This document shows positions 8,943 to 17,319 of a stretch of 29,211 nucleotides of DNA, in pieces. The first letter of the stretch is position 1. The number at the start of each line of letters is the position of its first letter. The notes beneath the pieces are model-generated. The model saw only the letters and a program-made list of their open reading frames with translations, was not told the origin of the DNA and made no database searches. The stretch lies in NCBI GenBank assembly GCA_015478945.1, contig JABUQX010021100.1:1-29211 (forward strand). Direction: 5' to 3'. This DNA comes from Trachelipus rathkii (Eukaryota; Arthropoda; Malacostraca; Isopoda; Trachelipodidae). Made by a program: the position numbers and the translations under genes.

Positions 8943-9330
8943 TTATATATAATAAGTAAATTCAACAATGTTGAGTCTGACTGATAAATACATATAATTT
9001 ATGCTAATGTCTGGTTGCGTGTTTTGATATGTAGAAGGCCACCGCAATTTTAAGTTTCTGGACTTCACATGAACCGTATAATATTGTGAGGTGTTTAGAA
9101 ATATTACTAATAGTTGATTGACCATTGTGGCCGATTGAACATGTTCAAAAATTTTGTCACTGGGACTGTAAGCGATTGTTTGATATGCCCCTGTCCGACA
9201 ATCTATCTCGTGTAACCAATATATGTCGGCGTACCGTCTAACTCAGGGCAGTTAAATTGTTACACAACGTGATGGTTTGTCGGCAAAGCATCTCTTGTGC
9301 TAAAGGAAGTATGTCAGTTTTTTGGACTAT
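8943..9330 (-). pseudogene. GIY-YIG endonuclease domain of Penelope-like element
   Basis: The minus strand reads FSTRDALP near 9305-9280, then QFNCPELDG near 9257-9231 and TYIGYTR at 9227-9207, the GIY-YIG core with a preceding cysteine as in CxxC-type linkers. After frame changes CSIGHNGQSTISNISKHL appears near 9142-9089, then LYGSCEVQKLKIAVAFYISK, where the conserved glutamate-containing helix of the family lies. The final open frame (9125-8943) includes TQPDISINYMYLSVRL, matching the usual PDIN-type end. The domain nicks target DNA for integration. At least three frameshifts are needed to follow it. Confidence 0.75.
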
Positions 9331-9599
9331 GGTTAAATAGTCTGACTTTATTTTTGAGGTGTCTTTAGTTTTGAGGTGAGAATTCAAATATTACGGAAGG
9401 TTCTTCTCTTCCTTATTGACAAATAGCATTGGAAGTTTTGAAAAAGAAATATTTATCGGATTTTTCTGATTATTTTTACTTTCTTTATTATATAATTTTG
9501 TAAGGGTGTTTCGTTAATTAAATTTTTCAACTGAATAATATTGTGGATGATGCACAGTTAATTAATTTACTTCAGTGGGGAAAATTTCTTCATGAAAAG

Positions 9600-10445
9600 T
9601 TTTCCAAGTTGTGAACATAGTTTGTATGCTCTGTAAACTAAAATTTTTACGATAGATTCCTTTTTAAATAGTCGGTGAATAGGATCCATAGTTCATAATA
9701 CAGACCATTATCAGTGGGTTTGACATGTATGCCTGTAGATAATGAGTCCGTCATAATTAACATTGATTTTGATGTCTAAAACAGATACCATTATTAACCT
9801 AAGTTTCGTTTCGTATGTGATTTTTAAGCATGACAACTCTTGAATTCTAATTCTATTGATGAACTGATGTATATGATCTATGTTCTTAAAAATAGTGAGG
9901 GTGTCGTCGGAACATACTTCGTAAAATATGGAGTTAAAGTTGTGTTTTTTGTTTCACGAAGGATTTTGTTTTTTTCTCCAGATTGGACATGTAGAAGTCA
10001 GCAATGGTAGGTCCAGTGTGAGCCCACGCCACTCCATCAGTTTGTAAGAATTATAGTGTTTTCTTTTAAATTTAAACGGTGTTTGAGTAAAACAAATTAA
10101 ATAAAGGTTCTCATATGTTGTTCTGAACATATCTGGTGGAGGGCTAGCTTAATTTGAGTGATAGCACTCTCGTAATTAATTATGTTTCCAATCGTATCAA
10201 AACGGTAGCATTTATGATACAAAGATTCTACATCAAGTGAGGCGAATATATTATTGGCTTCAAGTTTTAAGTTTGATATTTACATAATTTTTCATTACTT
10301 TGATTTAACCTATGAAAGAGTTATTAGATATGATCGGAATAATGCTGTTTCAGTAATATTGGGCATAATTCGTGTGTACCGTTCCGCCATAGATATTAAA
10401 AGGTCTCAAAGGTGAATTTTCTGAGTTTTTGTGTAATTTAGCAAC
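9600..10445 (-). pseudogene. Reverse transcriptase domain of Penelope-like element
   Basis: In order on the minus strand: LNYTKTQKIHL and, one frame over, KLHKNSENSPLRP (about 10440-10400), the conserved LPKxHKxxxPLRPI block. Then IFASLDVESLYHK (10246-10214), corresponding to RT motif A with the catalytic aspartate in SLDV. Then QTDGVAWAHTGPTIADFYM (about 10043-9985), equal to the QxDGVAMGSPLGPxxANxFM motif B. Then LSTGIHVKPTDNGLYYELW near 9757-9700, matching the YRKPTDxxxYL segment. The YVDD motif C falls in a poorly preserved part, around 9930-9900, and I cannot point to it. Stops and frameshifts throughout. Confidence 0.85.
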
Positions 10446-10448
10446 TCC

Positions 10449-10514
10449 ATATATATATATATATATATAATATATTTATTTATATATATATATAATATCA
10501 TATATATATTATAT

Positions 10515-10591
<77 letters not shown>

Positions 10592-10592
10592 T
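10449..10592. repeat. (TA)n array inside the Penelope-like reverse transcriptase region
   Basis: About 140 bp of TA with TAA interruptions. On the minus strand one frame stays open straight through it as an Ile-Tyr run, with element-like sequence on both sides. Confidence 0.95.
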
Positions 10593-10679
10593 ATCTGAAA
10601 TATATAAAATCCAGTTCTTTTCATTTTGTCAGAAATTCTTTTGTTTTTTATTTCCATAAGCGATTCTGTTTAGTGCGCT

Positions 10680-10800
10680 ATTACTTATTATTATTAATTA
10701 TTATTATTATTATTATTTATTATTATTAATTAATTATTATTTGATTATTATTATTATTATTATTAATTATTATAATAATTATTTTTATTATTATACTATT
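10680..10800. repeat. (ATT)n / TTAATTA array
   Basis: Interrupted ATT/TTA repeat directly abutting the 5' truncation point of the Penelope-like element. Same repeat type as the array at 8527-8740 on the other side. Confidence 0.9.
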
Positions 10801-11080
10801 ATGAAACTGAAAGTATTAAATTGTTAATTTTATAATGGCTGTTTTATAATAAGAATACAAAATAATTTGCATTATAATTACGTTATACATTTGTTTCCGA
10901 AACTGAAATATATTTGCTTGTCATGTGTTGCACCTGCATCTTTATGTCTTTACGGTACTTTACCGTATAGCATTTGGAGATTAGATTCATTGGAAAGGTG
11001 GTATATTTTTTTATTCTCAAAAGCAAGCGAAAAAAAATTGTTGAAACAAAAAAAATGTTTTACTGTGTAACTCTGTAGGC
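10801..11080. other. Unassigned AT-rich sequence
   Basis: A 67-codon ORF on the plus strand (10867-11070) has a short cysteine- and leucine-rich part and a lysine-rich end. It has no recognisable domain and I do not call it a gene. Confidence 0.35.
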
Positions 11081-11083
11081 ACT

Positions 11084-11260
11084 AATCTGAGTCAGAGTCC
11101 AAATTTTGAATTTTGACGCTGGAGTTCGGAGTTGAGTCCGGAGTCGAAATTTTTTGTTTAATGGAGCGGGAGTCGGATTTCGAAATTTTTTGTTTTAGAG
11201 TGGATCGGAGTCGGAGTCGAAAAATATATTTTACGACTCCGCAGCCCTGACATATAATGG
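11084..11260 (-). repeat. Degenerate GGAGTC minisatellite with inverted leader
   Basis: GGAGTC-like units with TTCGAAATTTTTTG-type spacers recur about every 50-55 bp. The right end, CGACTCCGCAGCCCTGACAT at 11234-11253, is the reverse complement of the leader at 8357-8373. It is joined directly to the first tRNA-like arm at 11259. Confidence 0.85.
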
Positions 11261-11450
11261 AAAAGTAAAGAAATACTGCCTTCTCTGGGATCGAACCACC
11301 ACATGTTGCGAATGAGGACAATATACTCGATGCTTTACCACTGAGCCATTGGGTTGGAGGATGGCTCAGTGGTAAAGTATCGAGCTTATTGTCCCATTCG
11401 CAAACATGCGGTGGTTCAATCCCAGAGAAGGCAGTATTTCTTTACCTTCC
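11259..11450. repeat. Head-to-head pair of tRNA-like SINE segments forming a 90-bp inverted repeat
   Basis: The right arm (11361-11450) starts with a pol III A-box-like TGGCTCAGTGG (11362-11372) and has a B-box GGTTCAATCCC (11413-11423), about 50 bases apart as in tRNA genes. The left arm (11259-11349) is its reverse complement, with A box at 11348-11338 and B box GGTTCGATCCC at 11297-11287. The arms agree at roughly nine of ten positions over 90 bases and are separated by about 11 bases (TGGGTTGGAGG region). The T-arm does not pair properly, so these are tRNA-derived SINE heads or tRNA pseudogenes, not working tRNAs. Confidence 0.8.
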
Positions 11451-11470
11451 CACTAAATTATTTTTGATTA

Positions 11471-11483
11471 TAATATATATATA

Positions 11484-11524
<41 letters not shown>

Positions 11525-11632
11525 CTAAATATATATAATATCATTTCTATATATATGTATATTATATACTATTTATATATATATATATATACAGTATATA
11601 TATATATACAGTGTTGGAGTTTGTATTCTTAG
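11471..11632. repeat. (TA)n array
   Basis: TA dinucleotides with interruptions, including two ATACAGT spacers near 11590-11612. Confidence 0.9.
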
Positions 11633-12391
11633 TTACTCTTTTCTTTCTTTTCACTACAAAGGTAGTTGATGGGTTAGTTATCTTTCGTAATGACTTCGTT
11701 TACGTTGAAAGACCTAAGGACTAAGGATACAGCTACTAGCTATAGTTGTTTTCACCGCTGGAGTTGTCTCTTACACCTCCTTGAAAGCTATGTTTTTCGC
11801 TTCGGGTTTTTCAAGACTGTTTACCAATAAAAGAGGATTAAAAAATAAACGACCAACTAATTGGATTTTAGAAGATTCTTTATTAAAAATTGCATTATAA
11901 TATATACAAAACTTTGGTTGAAATAATTTTGTAAAATCAAAAATCTATGTATCAAAAATCGTCTTGTTGCGAATCACGTCTGTTGAACAATCCGCGAAAC
12001 CAAATTAATGTCAATTGTGGCGTGAAACATCCCGGTATATATTAAATTAACAAGAAAAAAGAAGATATCTACACAACATGACAAAAGTTATAAAAACACT
12101 ATATTCTAATATTAAAAAAATCATATTATAGTACGTTAAAATGAAAGGTAATTGCTGACTTGAGCGTAATGTGACGGGATATCGATTTTTTCCCGATAAT
12201 CGGTTTTTTAATATCTTTTCTACTCATGTTTGATGATATAAGCGGGGTTGCCATATCTACTGCTCGGTTGCCAAATATACTGCGTTGGTTTTGGGACCGA
12301 AAACTCGTTGAATTTATGATAAGTTTTGTTAACTTTACACAGATTTACTGTGTAAACTTAACAAAACTTATGATAACCTTAACTTATTGTG

Positions 12392-12481
<90 letters not shown>

Positions 12482-12683
12482 GCCGAAAATTGGTTCAGAT
12501 TTTGTAAATTGTTAAGTTTAACAGATCTTTCACTGGTGGTAAACTTAAACAAAACTTTCATATTAACTTTAACTTACTGTGTCATTAAGCCGAATCAATA
12601 TAATATATTTTATATATTTTAACTATATATATATTTATATATATATATTATATATATATATATATACTAATATATATATATTA

Positions 12684-12731
<48 letters not shown>

Positions 12732-12957
12732 ACGTCAATTTGGCACCGTTGCTTTAAACAAAATTCGAAACATCAATTATTTTCAAAAATAAATCGATAT
12801 TTTAACATTACGCTAAACTCAACAACTACCCAATGAAAATCATATACAATAAAGATTATAAACATAATGATTTAAGTTGTAAAACGTAGAAATAAATATT
12901 GCAAAATAAAAAAATTACAGCATATTTCTATTTCTCTTATTTCTTTTTCAAGGAAAA
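11627..12957. repeat. Unknown dispersed repeat, copy 1 (split by a MITE-like insertion)
   Basis: 11627-12146 aligns with 14431-14948: both contain CACTACAAAGGTAGTTGATG, GTAATGACTTCGTTTACG, CCTTGAAAGCTATGTT, TTGGATTTTAGAAGA and CGAAACCAAATTAATGTCAA. The match resumes at 12832-12957 against 14942-15070. The two matching parts are separated here by 685 bp that the other copy lacks. No coding capacity is recognisable. The family could be a non-autonomous transposon or a duplicated segment. Confidence 0.85.
12147..12831. mobile_element. MITE-like DNA transposon with about 45-bp terminal inverted repeats
   Basis: The left end reads GGTAATTGCTGACTTGAGCG and the reverse complement of the right end reads GGGTAGTTGTTGAGTTTAGC. 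Both continue with GTAATGT and, 6-8 bases later, ATATCGATTT. Flanks are AATGAAA at 12140-12146 and AATGAAA at 12832-12838, a 7-bp (possibly 8-bp) target duplication; the uninterrupted paralogue at 14942-14948 has AATGAAA once. Inside is a long hairpin (12314-12342 with 12348-12376, 29-bp arms, two mismatches), a repeated TAAACTTAACAAAACTT-type segment (12353 and 12540), and two (TA)n arrays. There is no transposase, so it is non-autonomous. The superfamily is uncertain; ends starting GGG with a 7-9 bp duplication suggest Merlin-, hAT- or Mutator-like origin. Confidence 0.85.
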
Positions 12958-13186
12958 CACTTTTTATGTTACTTTATTATTTTGGTCACTATATAACACT
13001 TCGTCTCCAAAAAGCGGAGCTATTAAAAACAATAAACGAACTTACTGTTCAGTAGATAAAGTGATCTTCTGTGAAGGAGAATCAACAACTGAATGAGGAA
13101 GCTCGGCAGGAATTTATGAAGCTGGATGTTGATATCTGGTGCGATATTGAAGGAAGCATGAATCACAAAGAAGAAAGCAGATTTAA
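12958..13186 (+). other. Unassigned; short protein-like open frame
   Basis: A plus-strand frame from about 13071 reads KENQQLNEEARQEFMKLDV then DIWCDIEGSMNHKEE before running into TA repeats. The composition is protein-like, charged and helical, but there is no ATG, splice site or family I recognise. Its last part (HKEE...) recurs inverted at 13387 and 13541, which argues for a repeat. Confidence 0.3.
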
Positions 13187-13189
13187 TGA

Positions 13190-13222
<33 letters not shown>

Positions 13223-13436
13223 ATTAAATATATATATATATATATATTATATATATAATATATATATATATAGAATAATAATATATATATATATATATAT
13301 ATATTATTATATATAATATATATATATATATATATAATTATATATATATATATATCTATAGATATATAATATATATATATATATATCAATTTGCATTCTC
13401 TTTGTGATGAGGAGAATAATGCAGATTATATATTAT

Positions 13437-13474
<38 letters not shown>

Positions 13475-13694
13475 ATTATATATATATATATTATAATATT
13501 ATATATATATATATAATATTATATATATATATAATATATTCAATTTGCATTCTTCTTTGTGATGAGGAGAAATGCAGATTCAATATCATATATATTATTA
13601 TATATATATATATATATAATATATATATATAATATATATTATTATATATATATATATATTATATATATATATATATAATATATATATATATATA
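13187..13694. repeat. (TA)n arrays with conserved 40-bp islands
   Basis: Three TA arrays (13187-13387, 13424-13541, 13586-13694) are separated by near-identical islands beginning CAATTTGCATTCTTCTTTGT and followed by GATGAGGAG and ATGCAGATT, at about 13387-13425 and 13541-13580. A related island in reverse orientation precedes the arrays at 13163-13190. Ile-Tyr ORFs here are repeat artefacts. Confidence 0.9.
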
Positions 13695-13930
13695 GCGATA
13701 GTGGTATGAAGCTCTCCATTGTATTAAACATATTGAAAATGTATTAAATATACTGAAAATGGTTCTTATCCATTCTTCTAGGATAACCAATTTATATATA
13801 TAGTAGCAGTGGTATGTTGTGTCAATTGTATTGAGCGTACTACCATGTATATTCTGATGATGATTCCCTTCTTCATGGTTACCCACCCATATATAGTAGC
13901 AATGGTATGTGGTTCCTCAATTGATTTAGA
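13689..13930. repeat. Degenerate tandem repeat, about 95-107 bp period, three units
   Basis: ATATATAG followed by a GTAGCAGTGGTATG-like motif recurs at about 13689, 13796 and 13889. Later parts share TCAATTG(TATT) and a GGTTACC or GGCTAACC-like segment. No gene. Confidence 0.6.
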
Positions 13931-14240
13931 AATAATACCATAAACGGAGGAATCTTTCTTCGGCTAACCAGAGGGCTTCAGGGACAAAATGGTAGTTTAT
14001 ACGAAGATGTGAAATCTGTGAGACACTTCCGTAGAGAGAGCAGTTAGTAGTCAGTGTCGATGGAAATAGCTACTCTAAATTGAGGCGGGTAGTCCTGGGT
14101 ATTTAACGGTGTGACTAACGTTCCGTCTTCACCGGTATGCATGGTGCTTGAGGTTTTATTATTGTGACATCGTGAAATTGTTGTTAGTTCTTGATGGTTT
14201 CAAAAAGGCATTGGTGAGTTTCCACGTTGGTGTTGGATGA
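13931..14240. other. Unassigned sequence
   Basis: Moderate GC, no recognisable ORF, RNA or transposon motif. Confidence 0.4.
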
Positions 14241-14384
14241 TTCTTCTTTGATCTAGTCTTCTGCTGAAAGTTTCTGTTCGTTGTGTGAAGGCATCTTTTT
14301 GAAAGGGTATACTTCTTCTTCGATCTAGTCTTCTGCGGAAAGTTGCTCTTCGGTCTCGGAAGGCATCTTTTTGAGAGGCTATTC
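14241..14384. repeat. 72-bp tandem duplication
   Basis: Unit 1 starts TTCTTCTTTGATCTAGTCTT at 14241 and unit 2 starts TTCTTCTTCGATCTAGTCTT at 14313. Both end with GAAGGCATCTTTTTGA. The 72-bp period keeps reading frame, and a short plus-strand ORF (14343-14537) starts in unit 2, but it has no family resemblance. Confidence 0.85.
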
Positions 14385-14430
14385 TCCTACTTCAAGGTTA
14401 AAAATTATGCTGTGAAGTGTTTTGTTGTGA

Positions 14431-15070
14431 TTTGGTTATTCTTTCTTATCACTACAAAGGTAGTTGATGGGTTTCTTGTTATCTTTCGTAATGACTTCGT
14501 TTACGGTGAAAGACCTAAAGATACAGCTGCCAACTAGCTGTTTTCACTGCTAAAGTCGCCTCTTACCTCCTTGAAAGCTATGTTCTACGGTTCAGGGTTT
14601 TCAAGACTGGTTACCAATAAAAGAGGTTTAAAAAATAATCGATTAACTTATTGGATTTTAGAAGAATCTATATTAAAAATTGCATTATAATATATGCAAA
14701 ACTTTGGTTGCATATCATAACAGTTAAAATAATTTTTTAGATCAAAAATATATATGCAAACCTCTTGTTGCGAATCATGTCTGTGGAACAATTCACGAAA
14801 CCAAATTAATGTCAATTTGGAAGGAAAACATCTCGCTATATTAAATGAACAAGAAAACAGAAGATATCTATACAATGTGACAAAAATGTTATGAAAAAAC
14901 ATTATATTCTATTACCAAAAAATCATATTACAATATATTACAATGAAAATCATATGTACTAAAGATTATAAGCATAATTTATGATTTAAGTTGTAAAACA
15001 AAATATTTGTAAAATAATGCAAAATTAAAAGGTTACACCATATTTCAATTTTCATTTATTTCTTTTTCTA
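14431..15070. repeat. Unknown dispersed repeat, copy 2 (unoccupied site)
   Basis: Collinear with 11627-12146 plus 12832-12957 and uninterrupted across CAATGAAAATCATATG at 14941-14956, where copy 1 carries the MITE-like element. Copies differ by many substitutions and small indels. A (TA)n array begins exactly at its right end. Confidence 0.85.
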
Positions 15071-15114
15071 TATATATATATTATATAATATATATATTAT
15101 ATATATATCTATAT

Positions 15115-15158
<44 letters not shown>

Positions 15159-15171
15159 ATTATAATATATA

Positions 15172-15209
<38 letters not shown>
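15069..15209. repeat. (TA)n array
   Basis: TA dinucleotides with TAA, TCT and TTT interruptions. Confidence 0.95.
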
Positions 15210-15477
15210 CAACTGCGGAGACTGTACAGAGTCATTACATTGATACAGACTGAGGTATTTTGCAAACCCCTGCTTCTCTAAGGTAACGAGACATTGTCTT
15301 TGGTTTTGAAAAATATAACGGATCACAAAGATAATACAGCTTTCAAAAAAGAACGACTACTTTTCTTAAGTTACCACGGATCTTCAAGAGCCGCCGTCAT
15401 TTACTAAAGACAGTATCGATCGGTCTCTGAAATGACCGCATTCTTAAAAGCGCTATCATGAATGAACGAATCACCTG
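15210..15477. other. Unassigned unique-looking sequence between (TA)n arrays
   Basis: Mixed composition with no ORF above about 40 codons and no RNA-gene signature seen on either strand. Confidence 0.4.
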
Positions 15478-15500
15478 AATATATATATATATATAGTATA

Positions 15501-15554
<54 letters not shown>

Positions 15555-15609
15555 TATATATCTTATATATATATATATAATATATATATATATTATATAA
15601 TTTGGTGTT

Positions 15610-15681
<72 letters not shown>

Positions 15682-15786
15682 ATAAAAAGATAGATAGATA
15701 TTATATATTATATATATATATATTATATATATATTATATATATAATATATATATATATAACTATATATAATATATTATATTATATA

Positions 15787-15824
<38 letters not shown>

Positions 15825-15840
15825 TATATTAGTATATACT
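15478..15840. repeat. (TA)n arrays
   Basis: Two long TA tracts split by a short ATTTGGTGTTTG spacer at about 15600-15612, with a GATA run (AGATAGATAGATA) near 15689-15702. Confidence 0.95.
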
Positions 15841-16287
15841 AAATTCTAACAAGAAGGTGGGGTCATTGAAAGGTTTTTTTCCGCTAATTAAGTTTATATG
15901 TGGACAGTAATTATTAAATAATGGTGGTTCGCAATGGATTTATAGAATATTAATTAATTTGTCAGAAACGTTAGACAAGGTTTCTTATTGATTATAAAAT
16001 TTTTAACCGACTTTCAAGGCCGAGGATATATAAGGCTTCTTCTAATAACAATCAGACTTATAACAATTGAATCGTGAAGCTGTGTTAAGCACGCAACATT
16101 GCCATAGAAAGTTCAGAAAGCTCACTTTTCACCTTTTTTATATTAAGTCTTTTTATTACAAGTTTAAATCTGAACTCTTGGAAACTTCCCCTTTTTTGAA
16201 TTAAATCTCTTGATAGTAAAAGTTACCATATGGTGAGGATGTAGAGAGGCAAGGATCACCAATGACCAACTCGAATCACAGTAGGAA
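15841..16287 (+). promoter_or_regulatory. Unassigned sequence with one candidate core promoter
   Basis: TATATAAGG at 16027-16035 is followed 25 bases later by TCAGACTT at 16052, close to the animal TATA-to-initiator spacing. No ORF or splice-bordered exon follows, so it may be a chance match in AT-rich DNA. Confidence 0.25.
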
Positions 16288-16492
16288 TATATATTATATT
16301 ATATATTATAGATTAAATATAAGATATAATATATATTATATATAGTATATATATATAATAAAAATATATAGTATATATAATTATTATAGGTATATAATAA
16401 ATAATATAATATATAATTATATGAGTTATACAGATATTATAATATAGATTATTAATATATGATGAGAGTATAGTATATATATATATATATAA
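16288..16492. repeat. Degenerate (TA)n-type array
   Basis: TA-rich with frequent TAATA, GATTA and AGTAT interruptions. Confidence 0.85.
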
Positions 16493-17165
16493 GGTTTATT
16501 ATAAAAAGTTTCTGAAAAGCAAGAACGAGAAAAGTTTATGTTTGAAATAAAATACGCAACGTCCTTTATTCTTTTAACAAAATTAATTTTGAACAAATAT
16601 CGCATCTCTTATTCATATTTAGGACATACATGCACAATTGAAATTAATGGAGAAGGCTAATTCAAAGGACCCAGAGAGGAGCAATAAAGAAATAAAAAGT
16701 GCGAATAGATTTCGCTTCATTTCCTTGTCCAATTTCTTTCACGTCCTGAGTCACGGATTTCGAATTCTCCGAAAATTTTGAGAGAATTGTGTCTAAATTC
16801 TTTAAAGTCTAGACTTTCGGTAACTTAGTAAGCAAAAAAACGAATTTCAGGGGAGGGGAACCTATCTTATGATTTAGATTCTTTGTTAATATATTTCGAT
16901 AAAAGGAACGAACTTTTAAAGTTGCAATGGTTGCTAAGCAGATAAAAGAACAGTCATTTATAAAATAGGGGACATAGGTTAGTTAACCTCTGGTTGATTA
17001 AATCCGGTTTTGCTTTCTAAAGATTTTGTCTTACCTGAAGAGAAAAAGGAAAAAAAGAATCTAAATTATATTTTGTTAATAAAAAAATAAGAAATAAAAC
17101 GAAAAAATTTGAGAAAAAAAAAAGCAAAATGGAAAAAGAAAAGTGTAAGTATTGATTTAAAACTT
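16493..17165. other. Unassigned AT-rich sequence
   Basis: Becomes A/purine-rich toward 17040-17160, which may be the 5' lead-in of the downstream LINE. No reading frame supports a gene. Confidence 0.4.
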
Positions 17166-17176
17166 TAATTATATAT

Positions 17177-17225
<49 letters not shown>

Positions 17226-17295
17226 AATATATATATATTATATAATATAGTATATATATATATATAACTATTATATATAATAATATATATATAAG
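17166..17295. repeat. (TA)n array
   Basis: TA dinucleotides with TATT and TAAC interruptions, lying at the 5' side of the LINE remnant. Confidence 0.9.
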
Positions 17296-17319
17296 AAAAT
17301 ATATAAGAAAAAACAGGAA

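Larger units (their letters stand above)
8850..10680 (-). mobile_element. Penelope-like element (RT plus GIY-YIG endonuclease), decayed
   Basis: On the minus strand a reverse transcriptase region (10445-9600) is followed by a GIY-YIG endonuclease region (9330-8943). This is the hallmark domain order of endonuclease-bearing Penelope-like elements, which prime on a nicked target and have telomerase-related reverse transcriptases. The 3' portion reads DGLKYRDETRR near 8905-8873, a segment I associate with the end of such elements. A (TA)n array at 10449-10592 interrupts the 5' part, and the element is truncated near 10680 against an (ATT)n array. Both ends are therefore bordered by ATT-type microsatellites. 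Confidence 0.85.

Noticed and set aside
11259..11450. Functional tRNA genes
   Set aside because: A and B boxes are present, but the T-arm does not pair and no proper anticodon stem-loop is seen; SINE heads or pseudogenes fit better.
12140..12838. Assigning the MITE-like element to hAT or Merlin
   Set aside because: End sequence (GGG...) and a 7-bp duplication do not decide between superfamilies without more copies.
12389..13389. Several Ile-Tyr-rich ORFs on both strands
   Set aside because: Direct translation of (TA)n arrays; identical composition in every frame and strand.
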